Assembly (NCBI GenBank): GCA_027923505.1
Contig: BROI01000017.1
Coordinates: 558,001 to 622,000 of the forward strand
Direction: 5' to 3'
Length of the DNA: 64,000 nt
From: Mayamaea pseudoterrestris
Taxonomy: Eukaryota > Bacillariophyta > Bacillariophyceae > Sellaphorales > Sellaphoraceae
Both the position numbers and the translations under genes were made by a program. This document shows positions 1-10,300 of this stretch, in pieces. The notes beneath the pieces were generated by a model, which ran no database searches, was not told the DNA's origin, and saw nothing but the letters and a program-made list of their open reading frames with translations. Numbering within the stretch: the stretch's first letter is position 1; each line of letters starts with the position of its first letter.

Positions 1-132
1 GGAAAGCGCCGCCTGAGACGCTTCGACAAGATGGCATGCGTCTCGTCACACTTAACAGCTGCGTTGTTTTGCTCAAAAGACATTTTTCACACCCATCGGC
101 TAGACGTACGGCCCAAGGCAAGGTCCACATAC

Positions 133-2676
133 TCAGATTTCGCGCACAAACGTCAAGACACCAAACCGCGGATTCACGGTATCGATTCTTAGTCGCAGCT
201 TCGCACCCGGGTCAAGACGTGCTGCTGGGGACGTGTAACGATGTTCGAGACCCAGCTCTTCCACAAAAATGGCGTATCTTCTTCGCTCTGGATCGACCGC
301 ACCAAGTACGAGCGCCATGTACGTCCGGTCAGGTTCCTGCGTAGAAAGGCGTCGCAGGTATTCGTACAGCCAGTATTGCTGGGATTGGCGCTGAAGTGTG
401 CGCGCTGCGCCCTGCAAGCCCAATCCTTCGAGAGGGTTTGTGTCTTGATCCAGATCATGCCTACTAAAAGACATGTTCGCTAAGACGCCAACAGTTAAGG
501 TGCCATCCGGGAAGCCAAAATCGCTGTCCCGCAGCTGAACCGGAAGCAACTGCTCTTGCTCAATAAGAACGTATGCGCGTTCGCGTCGAAGGCACCGTTT
601 GATGGTTCGATGCGTCAAAAGATCACTGTAACGCCTAATTGGTGACGTCCATTGGACGTAACTTCTCAATCCTAGACCAGAATGCGGGCCAGGTTCGTCA
701 GCAATTTTTAGCGATTGTAAAAACCGACGTGCATACCAGGTATAGCAGTAGCCACCACCCACGTTATATTTCAAAAGATCTCTCGCGACTCCATGCTCCC
801 GAGCGCGAGATTTGAAATCAGGACTAGGTTGCGTTCGATAAGGTAAAGAAAGACTGTTTGGAAACTTCTTGGCAAGTGTTCTTTTTCGACCATTTTCCAA
901 GTTCTCCTTCCAAATTCCAATGCCTTCTCCAGCAACAATCATCGACTCTGTCACTAGCAGAGTCGCGTCGGAGACATGGGTACAATCATCGTTTGAGTCG
1001 TCGGTTTCGTCAACGACAGTCTGATTCCTTCCCGCATTATGAGAGACGTCAACCGAAAGTGAGATTCCGATACCATCTGGTGACGCTCTGTCTTTGTATG
1101 CTGTGATTGTTGAGAACGGAATTGGTTTGCGAACGACTCCTTCAATCGACCCATTTCTGACGCGATAATTTCTCCGTCTCGTTGCCATGTCGAACAATGC
1201 ACCCAATTCCCATTCCTCCTGGTATGCAACACCCTCGGAAAGCATTTCGTCTGCATCCTCATAAGTGAGTCGATAGTCAACTCTTATCAACGATGGGGTT
1301 ATGAGCACGCTGCTAGGATCTATCGATCCATCCTCATTCAGCTCCACTCCCATGGATAACGCGCACGCGTCTTGTCCCGCAATAAGCGACATGGCATCGG
1401 AACTCATTGTCGAAGGAAGCATAGGAAAAGTTCCTGTAGGCAGGTACAATGATGTGAAACGCTTTCTCGCTACATTGTCCCACAACTCCGTCGTCATGTG
1501 GCGTTCGGCGTCAGCGATGTGAATCCAGTACCTTTGCTTCGTTGCTCCTCCATCGCGTCGTATGATTTCAACCGAGACACCGTCATCAATTTCGGATGTG
1601 GAAGCGCCATCTATTGTAAACATTTTGAGATGACGCAAATCTCGTCGGATACCCAAAAGCGCGTCAACATCCTCCTTGGGATTTTTGGCAGCGATCTCCG
1701 CCGCTTGTATCTCTCGTCGTGAGAAATGGATTGGAAAGCCGCTCCGAAGAAGAGCAAGGTCTTCATGCTTTGTAAACACACGCATCTCCAAAAGTAGATC
1801 GAAGGCACCCTGCGGTGTGCGCTTGTATAAAAGTGTACCAAGGAGCTCGATTGCCGGCGTCCGGTCTACTCGATACTTGAGACGCCGTATGCTATCGCTG
1901 TTCCACGATTCCAAATCCTGCATTGCTAGACTAGTATCGAATCTATCATCCAAATGTGCGACAAGCTTTCGAAGCTGCTCCGGATGCCCGGTAAGTCCAA
2001 CCTGGGTCGCTAGTACCAACAGCGATTGGACGACCATGACGGCTGCTGCTAGCACATCGTCTTTTAGCTCGCAAATCTTTTGCTCAAGTCGCTCGTCCAC
2101 GTCCACACCTTCTAGTATAAGTAGAGATTCATAATCTATAAAAATTGACTCGAGTAGTTCCTCGCCTCTCGTTTCGCAGGTCATGTCTCGAAAGCGGCCT
2201 TGCACGTGATAAGGAACGCTGTCACCTTGAACTTCCTGCAACAATTTTGGTTGCTGCTGCATGCGCATTTGTCTCTTTACAAGTCTTGCAGCAAGCTTGA
2301 CACCATGTTCCTGTACAAAGTCGCAGTCAACCGACGTTCGCGGATACCAAACTGGAGATTCCGGTTCATCCTGGTATACTTGAACAAGAGAAAAGTCTCG
2401 TCTTTTGCCCAAGCTGATTCTTCCTGTTGCAAAGTGACATGAGCTCTTGCTGTGAACGCTGCAGCTATTTTGAGAATAATGCCCAATAGCTCGGTTTACT
2501 GCGTTTGATGATCCAGGTAAAGACCAAGAATAGACCTTGGAGGGCAAAATTGCAAAAGACAGAAGAATTGGCAGCATGAATAGGAGAAGGGAGCTGCGAC
2601 ATAAATGATTAAAGCAGCGTCGCCGACAATTTTGTGCGGTGAGTACACGTCTACCCTCTGCATTTATGCGAGTCAT
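133..2676 (-). CDS. RNase II/RNase R family exoribonuclease, probably plastid-targeted
   Basis: An 847-residue single-exon protein with an RNB catalytic domain. The acidic metal-binding cluster TIDGASTSEIDDG lies near residue 350, and the hallmark TSPIRRYSDLLTHR near residue 675. The last ~70 residues could be an S1-like RNA-binding end. The family degrades RNA 3' to 5' and in plastids matures rRNA and mRNA ends. ATG 2676 is the only ATG before the conserved region; the frame extends to 2847 only through non-ATG codons. The N-terminus has a hydrophobic stretch (LLLFMLPILLSFAIL) ending KVYS^WSLPG, so cleavage would leave W at +1 as in diatom plastid presequences. The family is certain; plastid location is inference. 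It is divergent from the sulfotransferase-like gene at 2959. Confidence 0.9.
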   Translation of the reverse strand: MTRINAEGRRVLTAQNCRRRCFNHLCRSSLLLFMLPILLSFAILPSKVYSWSLPGSSNAVNRAIGHYSQNSCSVHSKSSCHFATGRISLGKRRDFSLVQVYQDEPESPVWYPRTSVDCDFVQEHGVKLAARLVKRQMRMQQQPKLLQEVQGDSVPYHVQGRFRDMTCETRGEELLESIFIDYESLLILEGVDVDERLEQKICELKDDVLAAAVMVVQSLLVLATQVGLTGHPEQLRKLVAHLDDRFDTSLAMQDLESWNSDSIRRLKYRVDRTPAIELLGTLLYKRTPQGAFDLLLEMRVFTKHEDLALLRSGFPIHFSRREIQAAEIAAKNPKEDVDALLGIRRDLRHLKMFTIDGASTSEIDDGVSVEIIRRDGGATKQRYWIHIADAERHMTTELWDNVARKRFTSLYLPTGTFPMLPSTMSSDAMSLIAGQDACALSMGVELNEDGSIDPSSVLITPSLIRVDYRLTYEDADEMLSEGVAYQEEWELGALFDMATRRRNYRVRNGSIEGVVRKPIPFSTITAYKDRASPDGIGISLSVDVSHNAGRNQTVVDETDDSNDDCTHVSDATLLVTESMIVAGEGIGIWKENLENGRKRTLAKKFPNSLSLPYRTQPSPDFKSRAREHGVARDLLKYNVGGGYCYTWYARRFLQSLKIADEPGPHSGLGLRSYVQWTSPIRRYSDLLTHRTIKRCLRRERAYVLIEQEQLLPVQLRDSDFGFPDGTLTVGVLANMSFSRHDLDQDTNPLEGLGLQGAARTLQRQSQQYWLYEYLRRLSTQEPDRTYMALVLGAVDPERRRYAIFVEELGLEHRYTSPAARLDPGAKLRLRIDTVNPRFGVLTFVREI

Positions 2677-2958
2677 GCTATGGGCCGACTTGATCTGCGT
2701 CCGATGTCTTTCCTTTATTCTAGTACAAGTGCGTGAATGGAGAGGATGAAAAAGTGGAGGTGATGGACGCGAAATGGCGCGCCAATCTGTCACAGCAGTA
2801 ACGCTACGACTACATCTTAACCGATGAGACACATTTTTGCCAAACAACCAGCAATTACGACTATGATTCCATCATGCATGATGTGATGCTCTATATGTGG
2901 CCAAACGAATCGAAAACTACAATGGCTGACACTGCTCGAGAAACGAAATCCTGCCAAG
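2677..2958. promoter_or_regulatory. Divergent intergenic region (RNase II / sulfotransferase-like)
   Basis: 282 bp between two divergent start codons, so it should hold both 5' UTRs and promoters. I see no convincing TATA box or repeated motif in it. The call rests only on gene orientation. Confidence 0.4.
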
Positions 2959-4557
2959 ATGCCTTTAACGCGACATTTTAGCTGTCTCTTGCTTCTGCTT
3001 GCCTTTCTGATTATCTGGACGATTGGCATCCTCTTTGGACTCTCCACCCGAAACCTGCAGGCATGGGACACATCAGCTTTTGTCATGAAAGGCATGGCTC
3101 TTGCTGACATAACAAAAAGGAATACAACTTTAAATGAGACTGATTGCTATCAACCAGCTCTTCGCGCTAAGGCTCTGGCTCGAGAACATGTAGAGTGTCG
3201 TGACAAGGAACGGCTTCTCGACATTATCATTGACTCGCACCAGTCCGACAGTTCGGACCTTTTATCAAGCAAACTTGCACAGAAAACGTGTCGAATACTT
3301 CCGAAATTCTCTCAAATAACCAGCATTTACGGCAAAGGACCTTTTGTGGTTGGTTTGGAAACTTGTCGGGCGTACCAAGATTCGGTGCATCCGCTCATGG
3401 ACCCAATGCCAAGGGTGGCTGGACTGTACCATTCTGGCACCAATGCACTCTCCAAAACACTCGAGGCTAACTTGGGAATGATGCGTTATACTAGCGAGTA
3501 TAATCCTTACGAAGTACCGGTACGTAATGCTTGTATCTTGTTCCTTCGCTGACAGAAATTGCAAACAATATACCATCAATTTGTCTTCGTCTTATCTTAC
3601 TCAATTCTGTCTTCCATTTTTCAGTGGGGTAAACACGTTCCTGTTCAGTACCGCAGCATGAACAAGTTTCCGCCCGATAATTCCGAAATGCCCGAGCATG
3701 TATTACCCATTGTCGTCGTCCGCCATCCGCTCGATTGGATGCGCAGCATGTGTAGAGAAGGTTATGATGCCAAGTGGATGACTCGACCCAAGCGAAATTG
3801 TCCCAACTTGTTTCGACGGTTTGGTAGCAGCGAAATAAAAAACAAGGTTCATGTCAGGACGCATCAGACGGGGTTCAAGTATACCGACTACTACGACACG
3901 CTGGCCGACATGTGGACCGACTGGCATTGGGCTTATCTTAACGCGAGCTTTCCACGATTGTTGATTCGGTACGAAGACTTGGTTCTGTATCCGCAGCAGC
4001 TTGTCCGCATCATAAGCGAGTGCTCTGGCAAGCCTGCCAAACCTATATTTCGGTATTATACCAAGGAGGCCCGAGTTTTCGTCAAGGATGATATTCCACC
4101 GCATCCCCAGCAAAGTTTGATACAAGCACTACAGAAGCTGGGAGAACGGGACGACATGTATTGGACGATGAAGGAGCCTTCCAGGTCGTATGCCCTTCAG
4201 GCTCTGGATCCAGCTATCCTCGACCGCTTTCAGTATCAGCATTTGAATGATGTCAGGGTACCCAAAACTCGGCAGGAAGATGCCCCATCGCGCCTGTCGA
4301 GTCTACTGCGACCGAGGAGAAGGTATGCAAGCGCTCGGCCATCTATCACGGATCAGTTGCGTTGGTTTGCAAGTCGCCTTTTTGCATCAATGGGTGGGTG
4401 GTATCTGGACTCGGGGGAGCACTACAACCAACAACGTACAATAGCACCGACTATCATTAAGCATCGCAATGCTCAAATTTCCGCCGCCTTGGAAGCCAAG
4501 ATTGCCGAGATACGTGTCCGCCAGCAGGCACAACTGAAGCAACAGCACGACGAGTAA
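2959..4557 (+). CDS. Sulfotransferase-like type II membrane protein (2 exons)
   Basis: Exons 2959-3519 and 3625-4557 join in phase across a 105-bp intron (GTACGT...TTTTTCAG), giving 497 residues. The N-terminus has a short cytosolic end and one hydrophobic segment (about residues 8-28), as in Golgi type II enzymes. HSGTNALSKTLE resembles the 5'-phosphosulfate loop of PAPS-dependent sulfotransferases. After the splice, VVVRHPLDWMRSMC resembles the 3'-phosphate-binding strand, with R and S in the usual places. The family transfers sulfate from PAPS to sugars or proteins; the acceptor here cannot be told. The C-terminus is basic and Q-rich. Fold assignment is fairly safe, exact activity is not. 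Confidence 0.75.
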
Positions 4558-4820
4558 TTGAAGCCGCGGCATGAGCAGCTTCGCATCTCTTAATCATACA
4601 AGACGCAGACAGCATGACTGAAGGCGACTGAAGGCAAGACAAACCAACGATGTGTAAAGCGAAGGTAGCGGTCTCCACTTTTTGCATAAGGAAAAGTCAA
4701 CTGGCCTATTTGATGATCCGATTAATGCACAATGCACCACGTGAAACGATATGTAAGAATGAGCTTTTGCCGACAAGACCGATAAATTACATATAAAAAG
4801 TTAACAATTTCGCTATATAG
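4558..4820. other. Convergent 3' intergenic spacer
   Basis: 263 bp between the stop codons of two convergent genes. It is AT-richer toward 4780-4820. I see no gene or repeat in it. Confidence 0.5.
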
Positions 4821-5333
4821 TTATTTGCCATACTTGGCCAAGAGTTCATCGCGACGATTCTTTGCCTCTTGCGCATACGCCTGAGCCGCCATAAAGGTGC
4901 CGTTGATGCCTTGGTCGCTCGCTTTGAGGTCCGGATGGGCGCAGCCGTACATGGGCTATATGTTACCAATAAAGAACAATGAGTGAGCGAAATAGATTGC
5001 AAACGAATGTAATCAACAAAGAAGCAGTTTTGAAACAAACCGAACAAATTCTGATGACAACGTACGCGGTCCGTAATGAGGTAGTCTCCGCCAAGCATTT
5101 GCTTCAAGCTAAGAGTTGGCTTTGCTCTTTCATTTCTAAATTGTATCGCGCCACGTGATGTTCTAAACAAAGAAAGAGTAGACATAAAAGTTAAGAAACA
5201 TTGACCCAGAACGCAGCGGCAGCCTCAAAAGCTCCATCCAAGCAACGTACAATGAGACGCGAGCTCCCATCGTCTCATCCAGTCCAGACTGAGTCTCCAT
5301 CCCCCTGCGCGCAAGATCCGCAATAAAAGACAT
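4821..5333 (-). CDS. Small conserved-looking hypothetical protein, three exons
   Basis: Three short exons, 5333-5251, 5162-5066 and 4955-4821, splice in frame to a 104-residue protein. Introns are 88 and 110 bp; both donors are GTACGT and the acceptors are TTTAG and ATATAG. The protein starts MSFIADLARRGMETQ, continues through KQMLGGDYLITDRPMYGC and ends in the charged helix AKNRRDELLAKYGK. No transmembrane segment or known motif is visible. An acceptor-like CTTTCAG lies just before the ATG, so a 5' UTR intron or further upstream exon is possible. Support is the coherent frame across both junctions (315 nt, divisible by three) and canonical splice sites. I do not recognise the family. Confidence 0.6.
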
Positions 5334-5540
5334 AATTATCTGAAAGTGAAGATACTTGTGCCGACTATAGAAGACGCGCTGTTTGCTCTTGTTTGGCAAT
5401 TGGGGTGCTTATCGTCTCGCACCGTCGTCGTCGATGACGCTAGACTTTGACTACCGGTACGACATGACGACAAGCTTCGTTAACGGTACGACATTTTAAC
5501 GACACGAAGATCGCCACCCGCGACGCAACGCGGGACGGCC

Positions 5541-6883
5541 ATGGCGCGCGGAAGTAGTCGCCATCGCAACAACCATTACGGCTCATTTGGTATATCTTGG
5601 AAGTGGGAATATCTCGAAAGTGCTCATATGAAGGAAATACAACTATTTCTGGTGCCAGAACCTGGTAAAAAGCCAGAGTTTTTAGCGACTGTCATTCCAA
5701 TAGATCCGGCGCCCATCGCTCTCAAGCAGTGGCAGACTTTACCTTCAAAGATTGTTTTGGAAGGTACGACAACGAAGACAAATTCCTCTTAAAAGGATGC
5801 AAGTAAATCTCTATCAGCGAAAGATGACATTCTGACCTATATCGTTCATTTTCAGCCTATACTCGCGACGCTTGGGCGTGGAAACCAAATTCTAAACTGC
5901 AAGCAATGAGCGTCAAGTCAACTGACGGACGGAACAAACTACCTGGATTTGTAGGATATTTGAAGCAGCGACAAAAGTCTGCATATGGAAGATTTCCTAC
6001 AAGAGGTGTCTTGATTGTATCTTACATTCAGTCATCCAAGGAAACCGATAGGATGGACTGCACCATCACGATGGACTTTGCGGATCTTCCCAACTGTGAA
6101 CTGAAACCAATGCCAGCAGCTGCGCAACAGCAACAACAAGCTGCTGCTATTCGACCCTCGTTAGCTACAGCGACTGTAGGAAAGAAGACTGGTTTACTGG
6201 GAAAGTTGGTGAGCGGAGCGCAACGGACGCAACAATCCATGCTTGCGACGGCCAAGTCGAATGTACAGCCAATTCCTACTGCCAGCATTAACGACAACCA
6301 AGTAACGAATTCTGACACCGCAATCGCGGCTTCCAATGCATCTGAAGCACTTACTCGTACTGCGCAGCAAGTACTGGCAGAGTTTCGAGAGTCTATGCAA
6401 CAAAGAATGCTGGACTTTGAACTCGCTCCGGACGAATGCACCAGGATTGAACTCTCATTGCCAGAATACATTGCTGGTCTTAACGATGATGAAAAGCCTC
6501 GCGTCACCATGGATGTGCTCAAGTATATGGTATATGAAGCTGCCGAGGAAGTTGACGAAGAATGGATCGCCTACAAGGAGCCGAGCGAGTTTATGGACGA
6601 GTGCGTCATTACAGTCTACAAGGAGGGAGCGGCGCCACCAGAAGTATTGGAGGAAACCAACCGAGCCGAATTGCCAGAAGAAGTGCGAGGACAGGAGCGT
6701 GCGATTGCACAAGAAAGGCAGCGGCAGTTGGAGCGCCAACAGATGCAGCAGCAAAAGTTTACGCAGAATCAAGCTCACAAACAACATATCAGCGATGAAG
6801 CTGACGAATTGGAAGCGTTGAATACGCATAAGCGAGATCGAAGAACGATTGAAGATTACGAACGCGAGAGACGGGCCCGATAG
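5541..6883 (+). CDS. Hypothetical protein with Q-rich charged C-terminus (2 exons)
   Basis: Exons 5541-5763 and 5856-6883 (92-bp intron, GTACGA...TTTTCAG) give 416 residues. The first ~180 residues look folded, with alternating hydrophobic strands, aromatic WKWEYLE and the segment AYTRDAWAWKP across the junction. A low-complexity Q/A/T linker follows (about residues 200-270). A second acidic folded region contains SLPEYIAGLNDDEKPRV and DEEWIAYKEPSEF. The end is a Q/R/E-rich coiled coil-like tail. No signal peptide or membrane segment is visible. I do not recognise the family. It lies head-to-head, about 210 bp away, with the small three-exon gene. Confidence 0.7.
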
Positions 6884-7376
6884 ATCGTTTCTGGGCAATG
6901 CGGAGTAACTTCGCACAAAATGACAAGTGGGAAATACCACGTTTATAGCTTGACACTCGATTGCATTCAAGTATGAGCTCTCTAGCAGAGTGTTTTAATG
7001 CCAAAAGACTCTGTCGGAAATTTCGCTGAACGGTATATTTCTAAATCGCTCATTTTGTAATCAATTACTTGCAGCAGTCCTCGTACTAGCCTGCGTAATA
7101 CTATCAGATGACGAGAGCCCCACCAGAGTTCCCCGCTCGTTGCCAGGCTCTAAAGTTAAATTGCAGAAGACCAGGGGTGTCGGTTGAGACCCTGAAATCA
7201 TACATGTTTCTCAAGGGTTGCTTGGACCTTTGTATTGGAGGCATACCGCTTCGTTCCGGGCTTCAGAGCGCTTCGTTCAACGTTTTTACTGGTGGGCGAC
7301 GTGTTACAGTCGGGCACTTTTTTACATGTAAAGGAATAACATGCGAATAATGCTCATTTTATTATTATAAAAACGG
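6884..7376. other. Intergenic spacer between convergent genes
   Basis: 493 bp between the stop codons of the hypothetical gene and Pol epsilon. An open frame of 80 codons at 7108-7350 shows no family resemblance and no gene-like codon pattern. I see no repeat or RNA gene. Confidence 0.4.
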
Positions 7377-10300
7377 TTAGATATACAAAAAGCTTGCCAA
7401 TAGACCATTAGTCGTCGCCCTTAAATTTTCAAGCTCGTGCAAATTCGACAAACTGCGCAACAACTCTAACTCGGAATGCATTTCCTCCTTGGTGATATCG
7501 AGCTTTAAACCTGCCGAGCAGTCGGAGAACGGGGCGAGTGCTCGCGTCGACACTCGATTGGTCTTAACGCATCGCAAGTCTTGGAGTTGATAGCGCGCCA
7601 CCTTTCGTTGCACTAAATTAATGAGCCGCTTTTCAATCGTCGTCACGTCGTAAGGCGTTTCGCAATCGCATATCCAAGCCTTGCGATACTCTTCATCGTC
7701 GGCATCACGAGGCGGGACGTAGCAAAGGTTTAAGTCCTTCGTCTCGTTGCACTCTAAGCAGAAGACGTCGGGCAAAATGAAGCTTGGACAAGGATTTTTC
7801 CACTGAGCAGCCTTGGCGTATTCAGCTACGCCAACCTGAGCAAGTAGACTCCTCTTCAGCGACTGCACTTCAATTTCTAAGTCGGTATCAAGCTCCAGGA
7901 TGGCAACGACATTTTTGATGAATTCAAGTGCCGGGACGATTGGTCCACCATGGCTAGAAGCGAGCGGCGGTTCAACTCGATTTTCCTCGCCATCCTTCAA
8001 AATGTCGTCGACGGCGCGAGTGCAAAGCGAAGCAAAATGTTTTGATACCATCTTCTTTCGATATTCCAATAACTGCTGTGTTCGAGCTTGTTGCGTCGAA
8101 AACGTGCTCAACACGTCTGCTCCTTCCAAGCTAATCTGACGCTCCAGCACCGACTTGCTGAAGCGACTGATAACCAGTTTAAAGTATTCCTGCGCGATGT
8201 CACTGCCAAGATAGTTAAGGAGCGACCAGTCAAAGTCACCCATGGCTATTACTACAGTGCCTTCTTCAACGCTATCATCTGGAACGACAATAGCTTTCAA
8301 ATCCTCTACTTCATCGCTCGCCACGCGTCGAAGGATCATGGAGCTCAGGTTGTATTCATCCAAAAAGACGAGCTGCGAGTGAAACAGCGTTGGACGAAGA
8401 GAAATTCTGGCCAACGCATCACCTAGTCCAGGGTTGTCAGATGCACGTTTGCGAATTGTCGATACAACAAAATCGACATACTCCTCCGCTTCCGAAAGAT
8501 GCACCTTGTTGGTGGCGATCGTGATCTTCGTGAACGACGCGAAGACGACTGAACAACCCAGGCGCTGTAGCTCGCCCAGCAAACGAAGAAAAGTAGCTTT
8601 CATTAAACCGTGCAAAACCCGGTGCAACGCTGGATCATGCAGCAGCGAATCAGGATTTGAGAAGAGGCGGTAGATGTGATGAAGTAGTTCATCGGCCACC
8701 AGACTGTTTAGTGTGAATGCATCTTTTAACCAGCCGCAGATGAGACCTCGAACTAAAGAGAGCGAGACAGACGTAGCTTGTTCATCGCCGAGTGGGCTGC
8801 ATAAAGCGCTCTTGGCTGCGTTGACAGCGAAGTCAAACTGAGCCACACTGGTCGGCGAGTCCACAGCGCCCTGTCCAGCCGACATTATGTTGAGAGTCGG
8901 CATGCTCGAAACAGTGTCAGTAATCGCCGCGATCGCCAGATCTTGTAGGTCAATGTCAACACAAACGAATCTATAGCATCCTGGGCGGCGCACAACCGGA
9001 CTGAGCATGTCATCGTCTCCCCAAATCTCGTCCTGACTATATGTATGAGCGTCGACGTCAACTAAGGGGAATATGCCGCCTCCGGCAGATGGCAGAAAGT
9101 TAATCCCGAGATTCGGACGACCAGGAACAACACTAGCCCAAGACAAAGCTCGATTCTTTTGTAGCATTCTGGACAGGGTGGTGTCATAGGTCTCCAAAAT
9201 TTCATCATCCCCGAGATTGCCCAGCGGTATCTGACCGTACCGAGCGTAGCTGATACGTTTGGGAAAAGCAATTACGACGGAAAACAGATATGCTTCGAGA
9301 CCCAACTGAATAGACGGCAGCTCCCAATTTAGAGGCGGAAGGCTTGATATCGCGGGATTGTGAAGTGGTCCTGGTGGGAAAGGGAGCGGCACAATGGGGA
9401 GTGAACCCAGCGACGACACATAGCGGCGCAGAAGTGATGTCGCCTTGCTGCTGGTACACATAACAAAAGTTGGGCCATGGTTGGATTTTGACACAGCGCT
9501 TATAGCTTCATTGGCACCTGCTAATGCAAGGGGCTCACTCTCAACAAAGCGAATGGACCCGATTTGAATGTTGCTCATCGATGAAACGCACGCGTATTCC
9601 GTATCGTTGCCTGTTCCCTCAATTGTTTCCATCAACTCTTGGATCGTTCGCTGACACTGTTTAGACGAGACATTCTTTTGAGCTCCAGGCTTGACAACCC
9701 AAATATGACATGTGGCGCCAACATCGAATGAATTGGGGCCAGCAGCGGACGGACGAGCGGCATCAACTGCTTCATTCGGTCCATCAATGGTGAACAGGCA
9801 CACCAGACCGGTCTTCAAGCGAGGGTGTATCCTCACATACAGATAGAGTCGCTTGAATGCATCAAATTGGCTGAGATACTCTCCATCCGACGGACGCTCC
9901 ACGCGAGACAAATCCGTGAGTGCATAAGTTTTCGATCCTTTCGCTCCAGAAGCTGAGGAAGACAGCTTAGAAATACATCCTATGTGGTTAACAGCGGCCT
10001 GTAACAAAGGCACCCCAGTTTCAAACATTGTTTCGAATACACTTCCATCCTTGCCAACAAAGCTTGGATTAAATGGGCGGATATTTTTGATCCACTCTTG
10101 TTTCTGGAATTCATACTCCGGCATAGTGACTTCGTATACGAACAGGGCTGCTTTATTGTGCGGCAAATGCTTCTCTACTCTCTTGAGATCCAGAGCGCTA
10201 GATTGGAGTTCGAAGCGAGACGAGATGAAAAATACTCGGGGCACTGATACTTTGATCCGTTGCAGTTGGTTGCCCACCATGACGAACACTGCAAGATCAC

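Noticed and set aside
2677-2847. N-terminal extension of the RNase II frame to 2847
   Set aside because: The extension starts with a non-ATG codon (TTG), and starting at ATG 2676 puts the signal peptide near the N-terminus.
7108-7350. 80-codon open frame in the spacer after the hypothetical gene
   Set aside because: No family motif, no splice partner and an unremarkable composition; probably chance.
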